From: Cristatella mucedo
Taxonomy: Eukaryota; Bryozoa; Phylactolaemata; Cristatellidae
Length of the DNA: 64,000 nt
Direction of reading: 5' to 3'
Assembly: GCA_009760855.2 (NCBI GenBank)
Contig: WPIO01000050.1
Location: 833,501-897,500, forward strand
A model generated the notes under the pieces. The model was not told where the DNA came from. It saw only the letters and a program-made list of their open reading frames with translations, and did not search any database. Below are positions 27,955 through 37,294 of this stretch, in pieces; positions within the stretch are counted from its first letter, which is position 1, and the number at the start of each line of letters is the position of its first letter. The position numbers were made by a program, and so were the translations under genes.

Positions 27955-28710
27955 GCCTCAATAACTGCTTGCCCAGCCTGCAGTGTATTTGTGCGCGACC
28001 GGGGCCTTTATTGGTCCTTGGAGACTTTGCCGCTCTCGTCGATGAGCATAGCAGCAGTCATGCGCACTTGTTACTTGACTGTCTAGGAAACTCAGTCTCG
28101 GTCCAGCGATTTAGTCAAACGACTTGCATCGGCGGACGTGTCGTGGATCTGGTGATCGCATGAGATGACTGCTCCACCGACGACCTCCAGATCAGCCGAT
28201 ACTACACAAACTTCTTTCGCCGGCGCATATGGCCCGCCATGATGTGACTCCTTCGTACCTAGCTGAACTGCTGCACCTGTCTGTGCCTCTTAGTGCCGTT
28301 AAGTCCTGTACGGACAATAAATTAGCTGCTCAATTCCTCCGCTTGCAGTCAATTGACGTCCGTTGTAGTCAGTTGCTCCGCAGGTCCTAGACTGTGGAAC
28401 TCGCTTCAACGATTCTTAGGCAATGGCAACTACTTCCCTACTACTGCCGACTATGCCTCATCCTTGCCAGCCATCCTGAGATGCTACTTCTACACTGCTC
28501 ACTTCCTCGACAGCACTCCTGACTCAGCTGAGCTTTTCAAGTTCTCTTCGTTCCCGCGATGAATTCTGTTGGCTGCTGTATGCTGTATGCGTACTGAAAG
28601 CCGCTAAGGCCTTGTGCGTGAGAAAGTTTTCGTGCATAGCACCTGCATGGTCGGTGTCGTTTTCTTGGCTACAGACGGAGATACGTTACTTTATATAAGT
28701 AGCACCTATC
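27955..28710 (+). mobile_element. LINE-B copy with internal deletion
   Basis: The first part encodes the end of an AP-endonuclease domain (PLLVLGDFAALVDEH, then a C-terminal GGRVVDLVIA). About 70 bases later the frame is already in the post-RT region (TPSYLAELLHL, then a segment corresponding to AGPRLWNSLQRFLGNGNY). The reverse transcriptase core is therefore missing. It ends in the LINE-B 3' UTR (CTACAGACGGAGATACGTTA). Confidence 0.75.
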
Positions 28711-28729
28711 CCGGTGCTGACAAGCGAAG

Positions 28730-29220
28730 CGGCGATCGCAGGATGATTTAAGCGGTCTGTTATGGTCTCCCGCTTAGTGCGTCACGGAAGTGCGACACAC
28801 CTACTTAAGAAGTGCAATAAAGTGACCGACCTATTGCTACAAGATTGCGCTAGCGGCCCGTGGTTCCATGTTATTTGGTCGGATGCTGATAAGGCCACCC
28901 AGATTTGCACGCCTCCGGCGACGCGGATCTAGCGGCAGCTGCTTCTGATGCCTTCTAGCTTTCTCGATTTGGATATAACGACAAATTAGTCAATTTCCTG
29001 AACGCCAGATTGCCACGCGAAGTGCGTGCGAGCCTTTCTTAGGAGCTGCTGATTGGAAGGCTTGGGCGACAGTGTGAAACATTGCGCCGGCACTCGACAT
29101 GGAAAGACTGCATGCAAAGGCACGCCCATGAGTGGCTGATACAATCTCTTCTTCCGGGTTATTCAAATGAGAGCGCTGCTCCAGGCAAAGCTCTGGTGAT
29201 GTAAACCTTAAACCCTTAAA
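28730..29220 (+). pseudogene. Possible decayed retrotransposon gag-like segment
   Basis: Broken plus-strand frames read like FLNARLPREVRASL and, in another frame, GAADWKAWA. These resemble capsid regions of LTR elements. Stops and frameshifts interrupt it. The assignment is by resemblance only and could be wrong. Confidence 0.25.
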
Positions 29221-29539
29221 AAGTGTTGGAAAGGTTACTCAAACTTGAGGAGAGCTGTAGAGGTTTTAGTAGATACACTGCTCACAATAAATTAGAGGTC
29301 TTCGCAGTAAGACCTCGGATTTTAGGAAGCTCCTAGTTTACCAGGCAGAAGTGTTTTCGTCAAGCGAGTTTAACGCGGGGGTTGATTAATTTAATCGAGC
29401 TCAAAACTAACGAAGGCAACATTTCACCAAATAGTCCAGCTATGAACTAGGTCTAACCTCATATCTTTAGGAGACCATTCCCTTAGGTTGTATTCTTCCC
29501 AAGCGTGGTGGTCACTCCTGACCTATCTAGACCTCACAT

Positions 29540-29770
29540 TATCCCTTGACTTGACGGAATTTAAAAAGAAGCTTATAACGCATCTGTTTATCGCAGTATT
29601 TAGTGGGTCCTTGTAATTTATCCTCTGTGTCCTTACGCGTGCAGACACTGTGGATCTTTCCTCTAAGTAAATTGAGCCAGCTGACTTTGTTCAGATCACG
29701 ACTAACCGATATGGTCACGCTTCGCATACAGTGTACGTAAAGTGCTTTGAAAAAGATCAAGGTCTCTCAG
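29540..29770 (+). mobile_element. LINE-A 3' fragment
   Basis: Encodes LTEFKKKLITHLFIAVFS before a stop, then a LINE-A-like 3' UTR with GTACGTAAAGTGC near its end. Confidence 0.7.
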
Positions 29771-29892
29771 ACCAAGACTCAGGGCAAGTGTATTAATAGT
29801 ATTACTACCGAATAAGCAGCCGTCTGTACCCATAGCCTCGACACACCAGAGAAGAGCTTTGTCAAGTCCTGAATTATTTTAGAAACGAGTAA

Positions 29893-30080
29893 AATTGGCG
29901 CAATGGCTCACTAGGTAAGGCAATTGCTTTTCACGACCTCGGCATCGAGGTCGTGGGTTCGAATCCTGCGGTGGGCGATCCTTTATCGCCACTGCAGGCG
30001 GTGGTGATAGCCGTAAAGGCTCTTCTGTCGCTATACAAAAAGAGGCTGTTAAATCAGCTAGTACTATTATTACTATACAC
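29893..30080 (+). mobile_element. SINE S1, reference copy
   Basis: A box TGGCTCACTAGGTAAGG, B box GGGTTCGAATCC, then GGTGGGCGATCCTTTATCGC, GCCGTAAAGGCTCTTCTGTC and GAGGCTGTTAAATCAGCTA with a TATTATTAC tail. The most intact S1 in the window. The tRNA head is only promoter-like; the acceptor stem is not preserved, so it is not a tRNA gene. Confidence 0.85.
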
Positions 30081-30164
30081 GTTTATATACACCCCTCAGT
30101 CCTCTCCGTTATTATCCATAGTCAGAACAGTCGATTTTATGAAGCTTGGCCTGGTAGGGTTATA

Positions 30165-30300
30165 GTTCGACAACTACTCTACTACTGCCGACTATGGCTC
30201 ATCCTTTTCAGCAGTCCTGACCTGCTACTCTCCTGCGTAGCACCCACATGGTCTTTATGACTTAGTGGAGTTACAGACAGAGATACATTACATTACATAA
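30165..30300 (+). mobile_element. LINE-B 3' end fragment
   Basis: CAACTACTCTACTACTGCCG through GCACCCACATGGTCTTTATG and a GATACATTACATTACATAA tail, which shows the ACATT-type tail of LINE-B. Confidence 0.75.
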
Positions 30301-30480
30301 ATTCTGATAGGTCCAGATGGAGCGAGAAAGTGAAGGTACTTAAAAGTGAGTGGAAAAACCTTGAATTCGATGCGGCAGTGCAGGTCGGTGTGGAATGGTG
30401 TACTGTGACTGCCTTGAGGTGACCGCAAACGGTGAGTAAATGCAAACGAGATGTCACGAGTGCTATTACGTGTCAAACGA
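30300..30480 (-). mobile_element. LINE-A post-RT fragment
   Basis: Complement frame HTDLHCRIEFKVFPLTFKYL followed by HFLAPSGP corresponds to the HWFP...IEFKVLSLTFRSLHSLAP segment of LINE-A. Confidence 0.65.
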
Positions 30481-31981
30481 TTCTCAAAACTCTGTCTTAA
30501 ATTTGGCTACCGTTAATAGTATCGAATACTGACCGAGGAATGGAAACCCAAAGTGGCTCCTCTCCCCGTTGCGTTTAAGCGTTCAGGCAGCTTTCACTTA
30601 CGCCTGTTGGTTTGGAGCAGCGGGAGAGCGACATTTGAGCTGCCGATAGAGCGAGCGTTCAAGGTCAAGCGATGAAGGTCAGCAGTGGCCGCAACGGGAC
30701 ATGTCCCGACTCCATCTAGGACAGCTACAAGGGAAAGCGGGTCTCTTTGAAGTGGTCTGACCGTAAATACGATAACCGCTCAAAAATAGGCGCCTGGCTT
30801 CGACTGCTGCACGTTATCAGCCTATACATGAAGACATCGGGACAAGGAATGGGCTGAATCACTCGAGTCAGCAGCAATACTTTTGGGGTAGTTCGCACAG
30901 GGAGAAATCCAAGAAATCCGGGGTAAAAATCCCTCCGTGCATGTGCGATCGCGAGGGGCACGGGAATTCATTCACCCCACCGCCGGGATACCGTTAGGGC
31001 TTCATCCGGCGGTTACTACTATAGAGCAAGTTGCTATCTATATTGCCGGCCTTCAGAATACGGCTGAAAATGACAGCAAGCACGTGTGTGTTTCAGTGAC
31101 TACTTGAAAGTGGCCTCAAGCCTTCGCTATTCTATACGAGAAGGAGGCCACTGCCATTGCAAGTGCCCAAAAGCTGCAAGGCCTTGAATGCACTGAAGAA
31201 AACTCTCCTACCGAACACCTTCTTCGTCTTCGTGGCTTTGCGTGGAGTTGCATGCTGAAATGCATTACATTATAAGTGCTGCATATGGTTTACTTGATTA
31301 CCTCCGCATGCCCGATAAATGGCATTCCAATCACAGCGGCAATTTTTAATAAGCCTCATCGTTCGAATTCCGCAAGCATTCGGATAAACGGTAAACATGC
31401 ATCCAGCAGCTGCTGCATCCATACCCAGTCTGGTGGTCTAGTTTGGAGGAAGGGCGATATGTTATCGGCGATACAATGGCAAGCCAATACGCGGTACCAT
31501 AGTAGTAGAGTGATGTCAATAAACGGCAAGGCAATCGGGATCTTTTTTCTTTATTTTCTTATTGCATTCGGTTCAGCTGAGCGCGAGTCTAGTGACTGGC
31601 TGCACACTGGCCGCATGCACTACGGATACGGAGCTGAGGTCACCTTTGAGGTCAAAGGTCACTTTTGAGGTCTACTAAAGGGAATGCCACCCTTTTTGCC
31701 TCATGTGCAAGCATCGGTCGGCTTTTGAGCGGCAACCAGCAGGCAACGACACCATCTCTCCTGCCGCCAACTCTGGCGCATCCTTTTCCAGCCGCCCCGT
31801 ATACAGCCTGCGGTTAGTACTTTAAATTACGCCCGAGACATGTAGGAAAGGCTTTGAAACAGTCGTTATCAGGTTAGAGAAAGCTTAGTCGTTGGGGCAG
31901 ATGGCTTGAAGCAGCCAGCTGATGATTTGAAAGCCCACGAGGTTGCACTGCAAACGGAAAATAGGGCTCGCTTTTCCAACC

Positions 31982-32023
<42 letters not shown>

Positions 32024-32455
32024 CACTTGGAAAATCTGTTGAGCCCTTAGACAGATTTGATTGCTTCTTGAAATCGGCGGCCTTTGAGGGTGACCCATTC
32101 TCATTCGCTCCACGTATGAGGTTTTACATACCGGCTCACTGCATTCTAATTTGGTATAGTTCACCTTCCTCAACTTCATGCTGGATTCGTGTCGCTTTGA
32201 TTGATTCCGATTTGACGACTACGACGAGTCTCTCCGGCCCGTTTTAAACAAGCTGGAACACTACAGTCAAATTATATTGCAGTCGTAATGTCTGTACTCA
32301 GGCTTCCTGTCTCGAGCGACAGTTCTTCAAAAATAAAACATAAATGGGTAACTTGGTCTCAACTTCTCCTTCCTGATAAAGTTTTTAACTTTAACAGCTG
32401 CACTCAAATTGAAGTCCACCTTAAAACGCTTTTGGAGTTGTTCGGGTTTTAATAG
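30481..32455. other. Mostly unrecognised; possible decayed transposon coding
   Basis: Near 31010-31260 plus-strand fragments such as VTTIEQVAIYIAGLQNTAEN and AIASAQKLQGLE look protein-like but are broken by stops. 31276-31668 is an open frame of 130 codons with the motif INGK or INGI recurring three times. A (GA)n run lies at 31985-32019. No firm gene. Confidence 0.35.
31985..32019. repeat. (GA)n microsatellite
   Basis: Uninterrupted GA run of about 17 units. Confidence 0.95.
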
Positions 32456-32464
32456 CGGTACTCA

Positions 32465-32622
32465 GTTTAGCCCAGGGGCTACGGAGCTCGCCCCGACCGA
32501 TGTCTGAATGCTCTCGATGATGCCGAAGTTGTGGGCTCGAGCCCTACTGCATATGTGAAGCGCCTGAATGGAGATTAAGCTCTCTCAAGGTGGTATACAG
32601 ATGAACTAAAATTATTTTACAT
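32465..32622 (+). mobile_element. SINE S2 copy
   Basis: TAGCCCAGGGGCTACGG head, B box TGTGGGCTCGAGCCC, CATATG body, GAAGCGCCTGAATGGAG, ATTAAGCTCTCTCAAGG, then ACAGATGAACTAAAATTATTTTA. It shows clearly the similarity of the S2 end to the LINE-A end. Confidence 0.75.
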
Positions 32623-33240
32623 TTATTCTCGTCTTAATTGGACCTTCAGCGCATCGACATAATTTAGCGTAGTCTCTACATTCCCAAAGGAGGTTAGCGA
32701 GCGCGGGCATGCCCGCACGTTGGCCGGACTCGGTGGTGCAATCTGACTCTTAGCTCCCGCCTCTTGAGCATCGGGGTGCTGGTCGCGCGAGGCCACCACG
32801 AGCTCGAAGCGGCGGCGGCGGCTCCAGATTTTTCTGCCGCTTTGCAGTGAATCTCGATAAATAGCCGTCGCTACATTGGCTCTTTTCAAATCGCGCCCCC
32901 GCCCCCGCCCCGCCCCCCCCCCGCTCCGGAACTAGAGTAATTAAGTGCTCTGAGGAAGTACTAGTAATCCCCAGAGTTTTTGGACTTCCTCTCGCTCTTC
33001 GCGTAGTCAGCCGCTGGCCACGTAGTCAAGGCGTGGCCGTTGCGAGCGGTCGCGCCGGTGCGTCTCTTTAGAAGCGCGTCGCCTCCGCGGGCAGTAGCTG
33101 ACTCACTTTCTGCTCTTAGCCTCCCATTGGTGGGCTTCGGATATCTGCTGCTATTGAGCAAGCTGGCTTCCTAGTTCCACGCTCGCTTATCGCCCGCCGC
33201 CGCCGCTGCCGCGGTGAGCGTCGAGGCCGTGCGCCTTGCA
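32623..33240. other. CpG-rich DNA; no gene called
   Basis: An 88-codon complement frame (32623-32889) and GC tracts (C/G runs at 32895-32930) are seen. No splice or domain support. Confidence 0.35.
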
Positions 33241-33242
33241 CG

Positions 33243-33485
33243 AGCTTAATCGGCTCTCGGTACGTATTCACTGGCCAACAGACTTCGTCTCCCGAAACAA
33301 AGAGAAAGTGAGAAGTGCAACTGAGTTAGGAGAGAATTTAAAGTTGCGAGTAGCATGGAAGTGGCAGCTAGGGACGGCTGGTAAGGATGCGCCGCGGTCG
33401 GCAGCCAGAGAGTAGTTGTCGCTTCGTACAAGCTGTGGATGTACATAGTCTATGATCTTCAGAGCAAAAGCAGCTGTCGTGTACA
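33243..33485 (-). mobile_element. LINE-B post-RT fragment
   Basis: Complement matches the LINE-B segment downstream of the RT (SAVLNCYFYATH-like reading, here AVPSCHFHATRNFKFSPNS, then a TKSVGQ-like end). It lies about 180 bases upstream of the gene 2 TATA box. Confidence 0.6.
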
Positions 33486-33667
33486 TTTAGTCTGCACATA
33501 GCAAGATTACGTCCTCGTGAGTGGATACGTCGGAGGTGAGAGAGGTGCTACCCAGAGATACTGCAGTGCATTGCTCGGGAGGAGGGTGCCCGCGCTGCCT
33601 TGCCTGCCTGAAAGTCTGCAAACTGTTAGAGCCGTCCAATGGGCTCGCGTTTTCACGTGAGCTTTTG

Positions 33668-33674
33668 TATAAAG
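33668..33674 (+). promoter_or_regulatory. TATA box of gene 2
   Basis: TATAAAG followed by CGGCTCATCGGTCTCTCTAA; the ATG lies 40 bases downstream, giving a very short 5' UTR. The homologous site in the pseudogene (49579-49586) reads TACATAGA, so the box is lost there. Confidence 0.55.
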
Positions 33675-33707
33675 CGGCTCATCGGTCTCTCTAAACTGAT
33701 AGCGGAC

Positions 33708-34489
33708 ATGGTCGCGCTGCTGCAACGTCGAGGTGAGAGAGCGCCCCGATGGCTAAGGCGACGCCAAGACCCGCGACAGAGCGACCCGGCGAGGGTGAGC
33801 GCCGATCCCGACTGGGTCAGACTGATCCCGGTCAACCGTCTGTCGCTGAGTAGTCTCGGTCGGCGACAAGTGTCCCGTCTGCGGCGATGCACGCGCCGCT
33901 GCGAGTAATTCGCGGAGCCGCCGCGCCTGCTTCCTTTCCGGCGGAAGCCTCAGTGCCTAGAGAACGCCTAGAGAGCGCCTACTGCGTTACATCGGCCTCA
34001 TCGTTGACGACTTTTGATCTCGTCGGCTATCTCGTCGACTAATCGATTGATCGATCGATCGATCTCGTCGTCGCGCTTCGACGTCGAAGATCGGCACAGC
34101 GGTTCCGCTTTTTTCTCGCCACCGCGGCGCTCTTGACTCGTTTTCAGGCAGCCGCAGCGGTGCTCTCCTGCTCTCTCTAGCGAGTCTCTGCCTTCTCTTC
34201 CTCGGAGCTCTCGCTCAGCAACCGCAAGGCGCGACCGATCGGCTTCTAAGACTCGAAGGCGTGGCTCTGTGCGCCGCGACGCGTGAGAAGGCTTGCGCTC
34301 AGGTGAGCGGCCGTTGCGCGGCTAGTGGCACCGCGGCAAAAATGCGGCGGTGCAGAGCGCCGCGACGCGTGAGAAGGCGTGCGCGATCGGATGTGTTGGC
34401 ATCGCGGCTCGTCCGACACCGCTCTGAGCGTCGAGTTCGTGCGCGAGAAGGCGTGAGCGCTCGGGTGAGCGGCCATTGCTTGCTACGCG

Positions 34490-34536
<47 letters not shown>

Positions 34537-36315
34537 TCTGTGAGGTCTACTTTTTCGGCGAGGGAAACGCTGCCCGATGCTCGTCCGCCGCGCTTCGGCG
34601 CGCACTCTACATCGCCTCCGCCGCATTCTCTTGCGCGTCCCTCGCTGCCACGAGCGGCGCAGCGTCGCGTCAAAGTTTGAAGTCGACAATCGCTGCACTC
34701 TCGGCCGCCGCTGCTCTTGCGCGGTTGCGAGGGGGCGGCGGCGGCGACGTCACGACGACGTCGAGAAATGCAGTGGGCTAGAACGCCGACGCTCCAGCCT
34801 CGGGGGACGAGCTGGCGCGGCCAGCCACTGTTCCCTCTTGAGTTTCAGTGTCCGCTTACAGCGCCGGCTGCGTGGGACCGGCTCGCGCTCTGCCTGCCTG
34901 CCACCGCCGTCTGGAGACGTGTTACATTAGCAGCAAGGATACAGGTCCTGTGCGTCGAGCGATAAGCGAGCTGCAGCCCTTTCTAGGCACTTGAAATTTT
35001 CACAGAAAGAAGTGTAGCCACAGTCTGGCGTCGTCTTCCTGCTATGACGCGTACGTGCAAGGTATGAATGTAATGTATCTCCTTCAGTAACTTCACAAAG
35101 TCATAAAGACCATGTGGGTGATACGCAGGAGAGTTTTTTATAGCGCACTCCAGCCTAAGCGGCTTTCGGTACGCATTCAGTGGCCAACAGACTTCGTATC
35201 ACGCAACAAAGAGAAAGTGGGAATCATAGCAGATGATGAGTCAGGAGAGCAGTTGAGGTAGTGAGTAGCATAGAAGTAACAGTTCAGGACCGCTGAAAAA
35301 GATGTGCCATAGTCGGCAGTTGGATAGTAGATGTCGTTACGTAAGAATTGTGGAAGCGAGTTCCACAGTCTAGGACCTGCAGAGCTAAAGCTTCTGAATG
35401 CCTTGCATAAGTAAATTATTAATATATTAACTATTATACATATATAATATTATATATAAATTATGTATAAATAACGTATATATATACATTATAAATATAT
35501 ATGTATTATAAATATAAACATTATATAAATATATAGATATATAGATATGAATTATTTATACATGTATAAATTATATACATTACATAAATTGAAATTATTT
35601 ATAAATAATATATAAATGAATGAAATGAATATATAAATAAATGAATTTACATATATAAATTATTTATAGATAAATTAACAAATGAATGCATAAAAGCAAA
35701 AGCGGCCGCTTTCGCTCACTCGTCTCGTCTTCGACAGGCCGCGACCGGATTGTCCAGCGAAAACTTCCGATGGACGAGTACGGACGACGCGAGCGTACGT
35801 GAGCTTGCGCTCGCACGCGGCGCCAGCGAGCTGCCGAGTGGACGGCTCAGGCCACCGCAGCCCGATCAGACGTTTTGCCGACGTTTGACGGCAGACGGGC
35901 TCGCACCCGCCGGCAGACTCGCCGGCCGGAAGCGCTCGCTCGTACGCGCGCACGCGCGTGCCTCGGCCACGCTCGCGAGCCCGGCTACGCTTCCGCTATC
36001 GCTGATGGGCCCGTCGCCGCCGCTGTTTTGCAGCTCCACGGGCTGGATGCTCCGTCGCGCCGTCTGTTCGACTGCTGGCCGAGCGTGCAGGGGCCGGTGC
36101 GCGACTGCTTGTACCGATTCGCCAAGGCGCTGAACGAGCTGACGCAGGAGCTGCACGCACCGACCGCCGGCCTGTCGGGAGGCGCCAGCGGCGCGCTTGA
36201 CAGAGCGAACGCGTGCCGTCGATCGCTGCACGAGTCGCTCAGAGACTTCTACGGCGTCGCCCGAGTGCTGCATACTCGCGCGCGGCAGAGGGGCGACGCA
36301 ATGGCTCCGTGCTAG
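33708..36315 (+). CDS. Secreted six-cysteine family, gene 2 (four exons)
   Basis: Function unknown. Exons are 33708-33732 (ATG in strong context GGACATGG; donor GTGAGA), 34148-34302 (acceptor TTTTCAG; donor CAG/GTGAGC), 35738-35794 (acceptor CGACAG; donor GTACGT) and 36034-36315 (acceptor TTTTGCAG; stop TAG). Phases are 1, 0 and 0, and the product is 172 residues. Residues 1 to about 31 form a signal peptide with an Arg-rich start and a Leu-rich core ending LGALA. Cysteines outside it are C50 and C58 (C-x7-C), C93 and C104 (C-x10-C around VQGP), C140 and the C-terminal C172. Exon 3 reads AATGLSSENFRWTSTDDAS. Exon 4 (ALNELTQEL, SLHESLRDFYGVARVLH) looks helical. Same architecture as gene 1. The second intron holds a (CCG)n run and a LINE-B copy. 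An in-frame ATG at 33639 would lengthen the N-terminus, but it lies upstream of the TATA box, so the later ATG was chosen. Confidence 0.8.
34487..34536. repeat. (CCG)n run in intron 2 of gene 2
   Basis: About 16 CCG units; poly-Arg, poly-Pro and poly-Ala frames here are repeat artefacts. Just before it the intron carries short repeated blocks sharing CGCGACGCGTGAGAAGG and GGTGAGCGGCC, so the exon-2 donor region has been partly duplicated (near 34284-34310, 34357-34376 and 34445-34475). Confidence 0.85.
35060..35405 (-). mobile_element. LINE-B 3' fragment inside intron 2 of gene 2
   Basis: Complement matches LINE-B post-RT coding (CTGTGGAACTCGCTTCCACA) through the 3' UTR ending in AGATACATTACATTC. 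Antisense to the gene. Confidence 0.8.
35408..35695. repeat. AT-rich tract in intron 2 of gene 2
   Basis: About 290 bases of TATATAAATTAT-like sequence with almost no G or C. It ends about 40 bases before exon 3. Confidence 0.9.
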
Positions 36316-36477
36316 CTCCGGCGCCGGAAGCAGCTCCGGGCGCTTTCAAAGCCGCCACGCTGGCGCTTCTCTCGTGAACTCCAAGCGGCCGCCGTGCGCG
36401 GCGATGCCCGCGCTAGCCGTCTGCCACGCCAGTCGTAATCCCGTCCAATCGAGGCAAGCGAAATGGTGCGGAAGTGT

Positions 36478-36483
36478 AATAAA
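36478..36483 (+). terminator. Poly(A) signal of gene 2
   Basis: AATAAA, followed within about 20 bases by GTGACAGTTTTTTTTGTAC, a GT/T-rich downstream element. It implies a 3' UTR of roughly 180 bases after the TAG at 36313-36315. This completes a full TATA-to-poly(A) gene model. Confidence 0.65.
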
Positions 36484-36744
36484 ATCGTGACAGTTTTTTT
36501 TGTACAGTCGCGACGTTCCTCAACTCTGTGCTCGAGCGGCGTCGACCGCTGTGGAGACGTCGAGTGACGTCATCGTTCGCAGGGTGAAGGCCGCCGCTTC
36601 AGCTTTTTATCTGCAGCGACGTGCACCCCGCTTGCAGCAGGGCACTGACGGATTGCCTGCTTCACGACTTGAACCCACTACCCGGGTCTCGAATGAACCG
36701 CGAGCACATTGGCCCTAAGGTTGAACGTTAGTAATACCAAATGT

Positions 36745-36885
36745 GGCCACATTTGGGTCTTAGCCTAGGAGTGCAAGGTCCTTGCTCTTCAGGTTACAGC
36801 GGCCGTGTGCGACACTTTACTGACCACTGCAACAGTGGCGGCGACAGCCTCTAAAGCTCTCCGGTTGCTTTAAAATGAGGGCCTT
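36745..36885 (+). mobile_element. Diverged SINE S1-like copy
   Basis: GTCTTAGCCTAGGAGTGCAA head, GACCACTGCAACAGTGGCGG and GACAGCCTCTAAAGCTCTCC correspond to the S1 body; the tail is absent. Confidence 0.4.
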
Positions 36886-37290
36886 GAGAAACGCTAAGCT
36901 TTATTTGCTTTATTTTTTATGACTGGTACTGAACTTGTAAGGAAACATAAAGCTAAAAATAAATACTAGTAATCGCCGCGAGTAGACAGCAGAGGATGAG
37001 CCCAGCATTCCACGAAGACAGCCAGCTGCAGTCACGCATGCAAGCTAGTCTGCCTTCGGTAGCACGCGTCCGCATTAAACCAACGCTACGATGGGGCACT
37101 GCTGGTACAATGGACGATAACCAGTGACTTTGCGTGACGCCAACAGTCTGCCTGTATACCTATCAGCAGCTCAACACATTAAACGGCCTTAGAGAAATAA
37201 AAAAAAAGAAACATGTCAGGTCAGTAAAAGCCGCTCGCCGATTAAAATGAGCTCACCAAATGCTCGAGTCAATTGTACGAGTACCAGATG
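36886..37290. other. No gene recognised
   Basis: Mixed DNA between an S1-like copy and the next LINE; nothing coherent seen. Confidence 0.5.
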
Positions 37291-37294
37291 GATG

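Noticed and set aside
29893-30080. tRNA genes (A and B boxes here and in the other SINEs)
   Set aside because: Heads are followed by SINE bodies and lack a closed acceptor stem; they are dispersed elements.
34261-34781. Open frames through the (CCG)n run (poly-Arg or poly-Pro)
   Set aside because: They lie in intron 2 of gene 2 beyond a perfect donor; the long runs come from the trinucleotide repeat.
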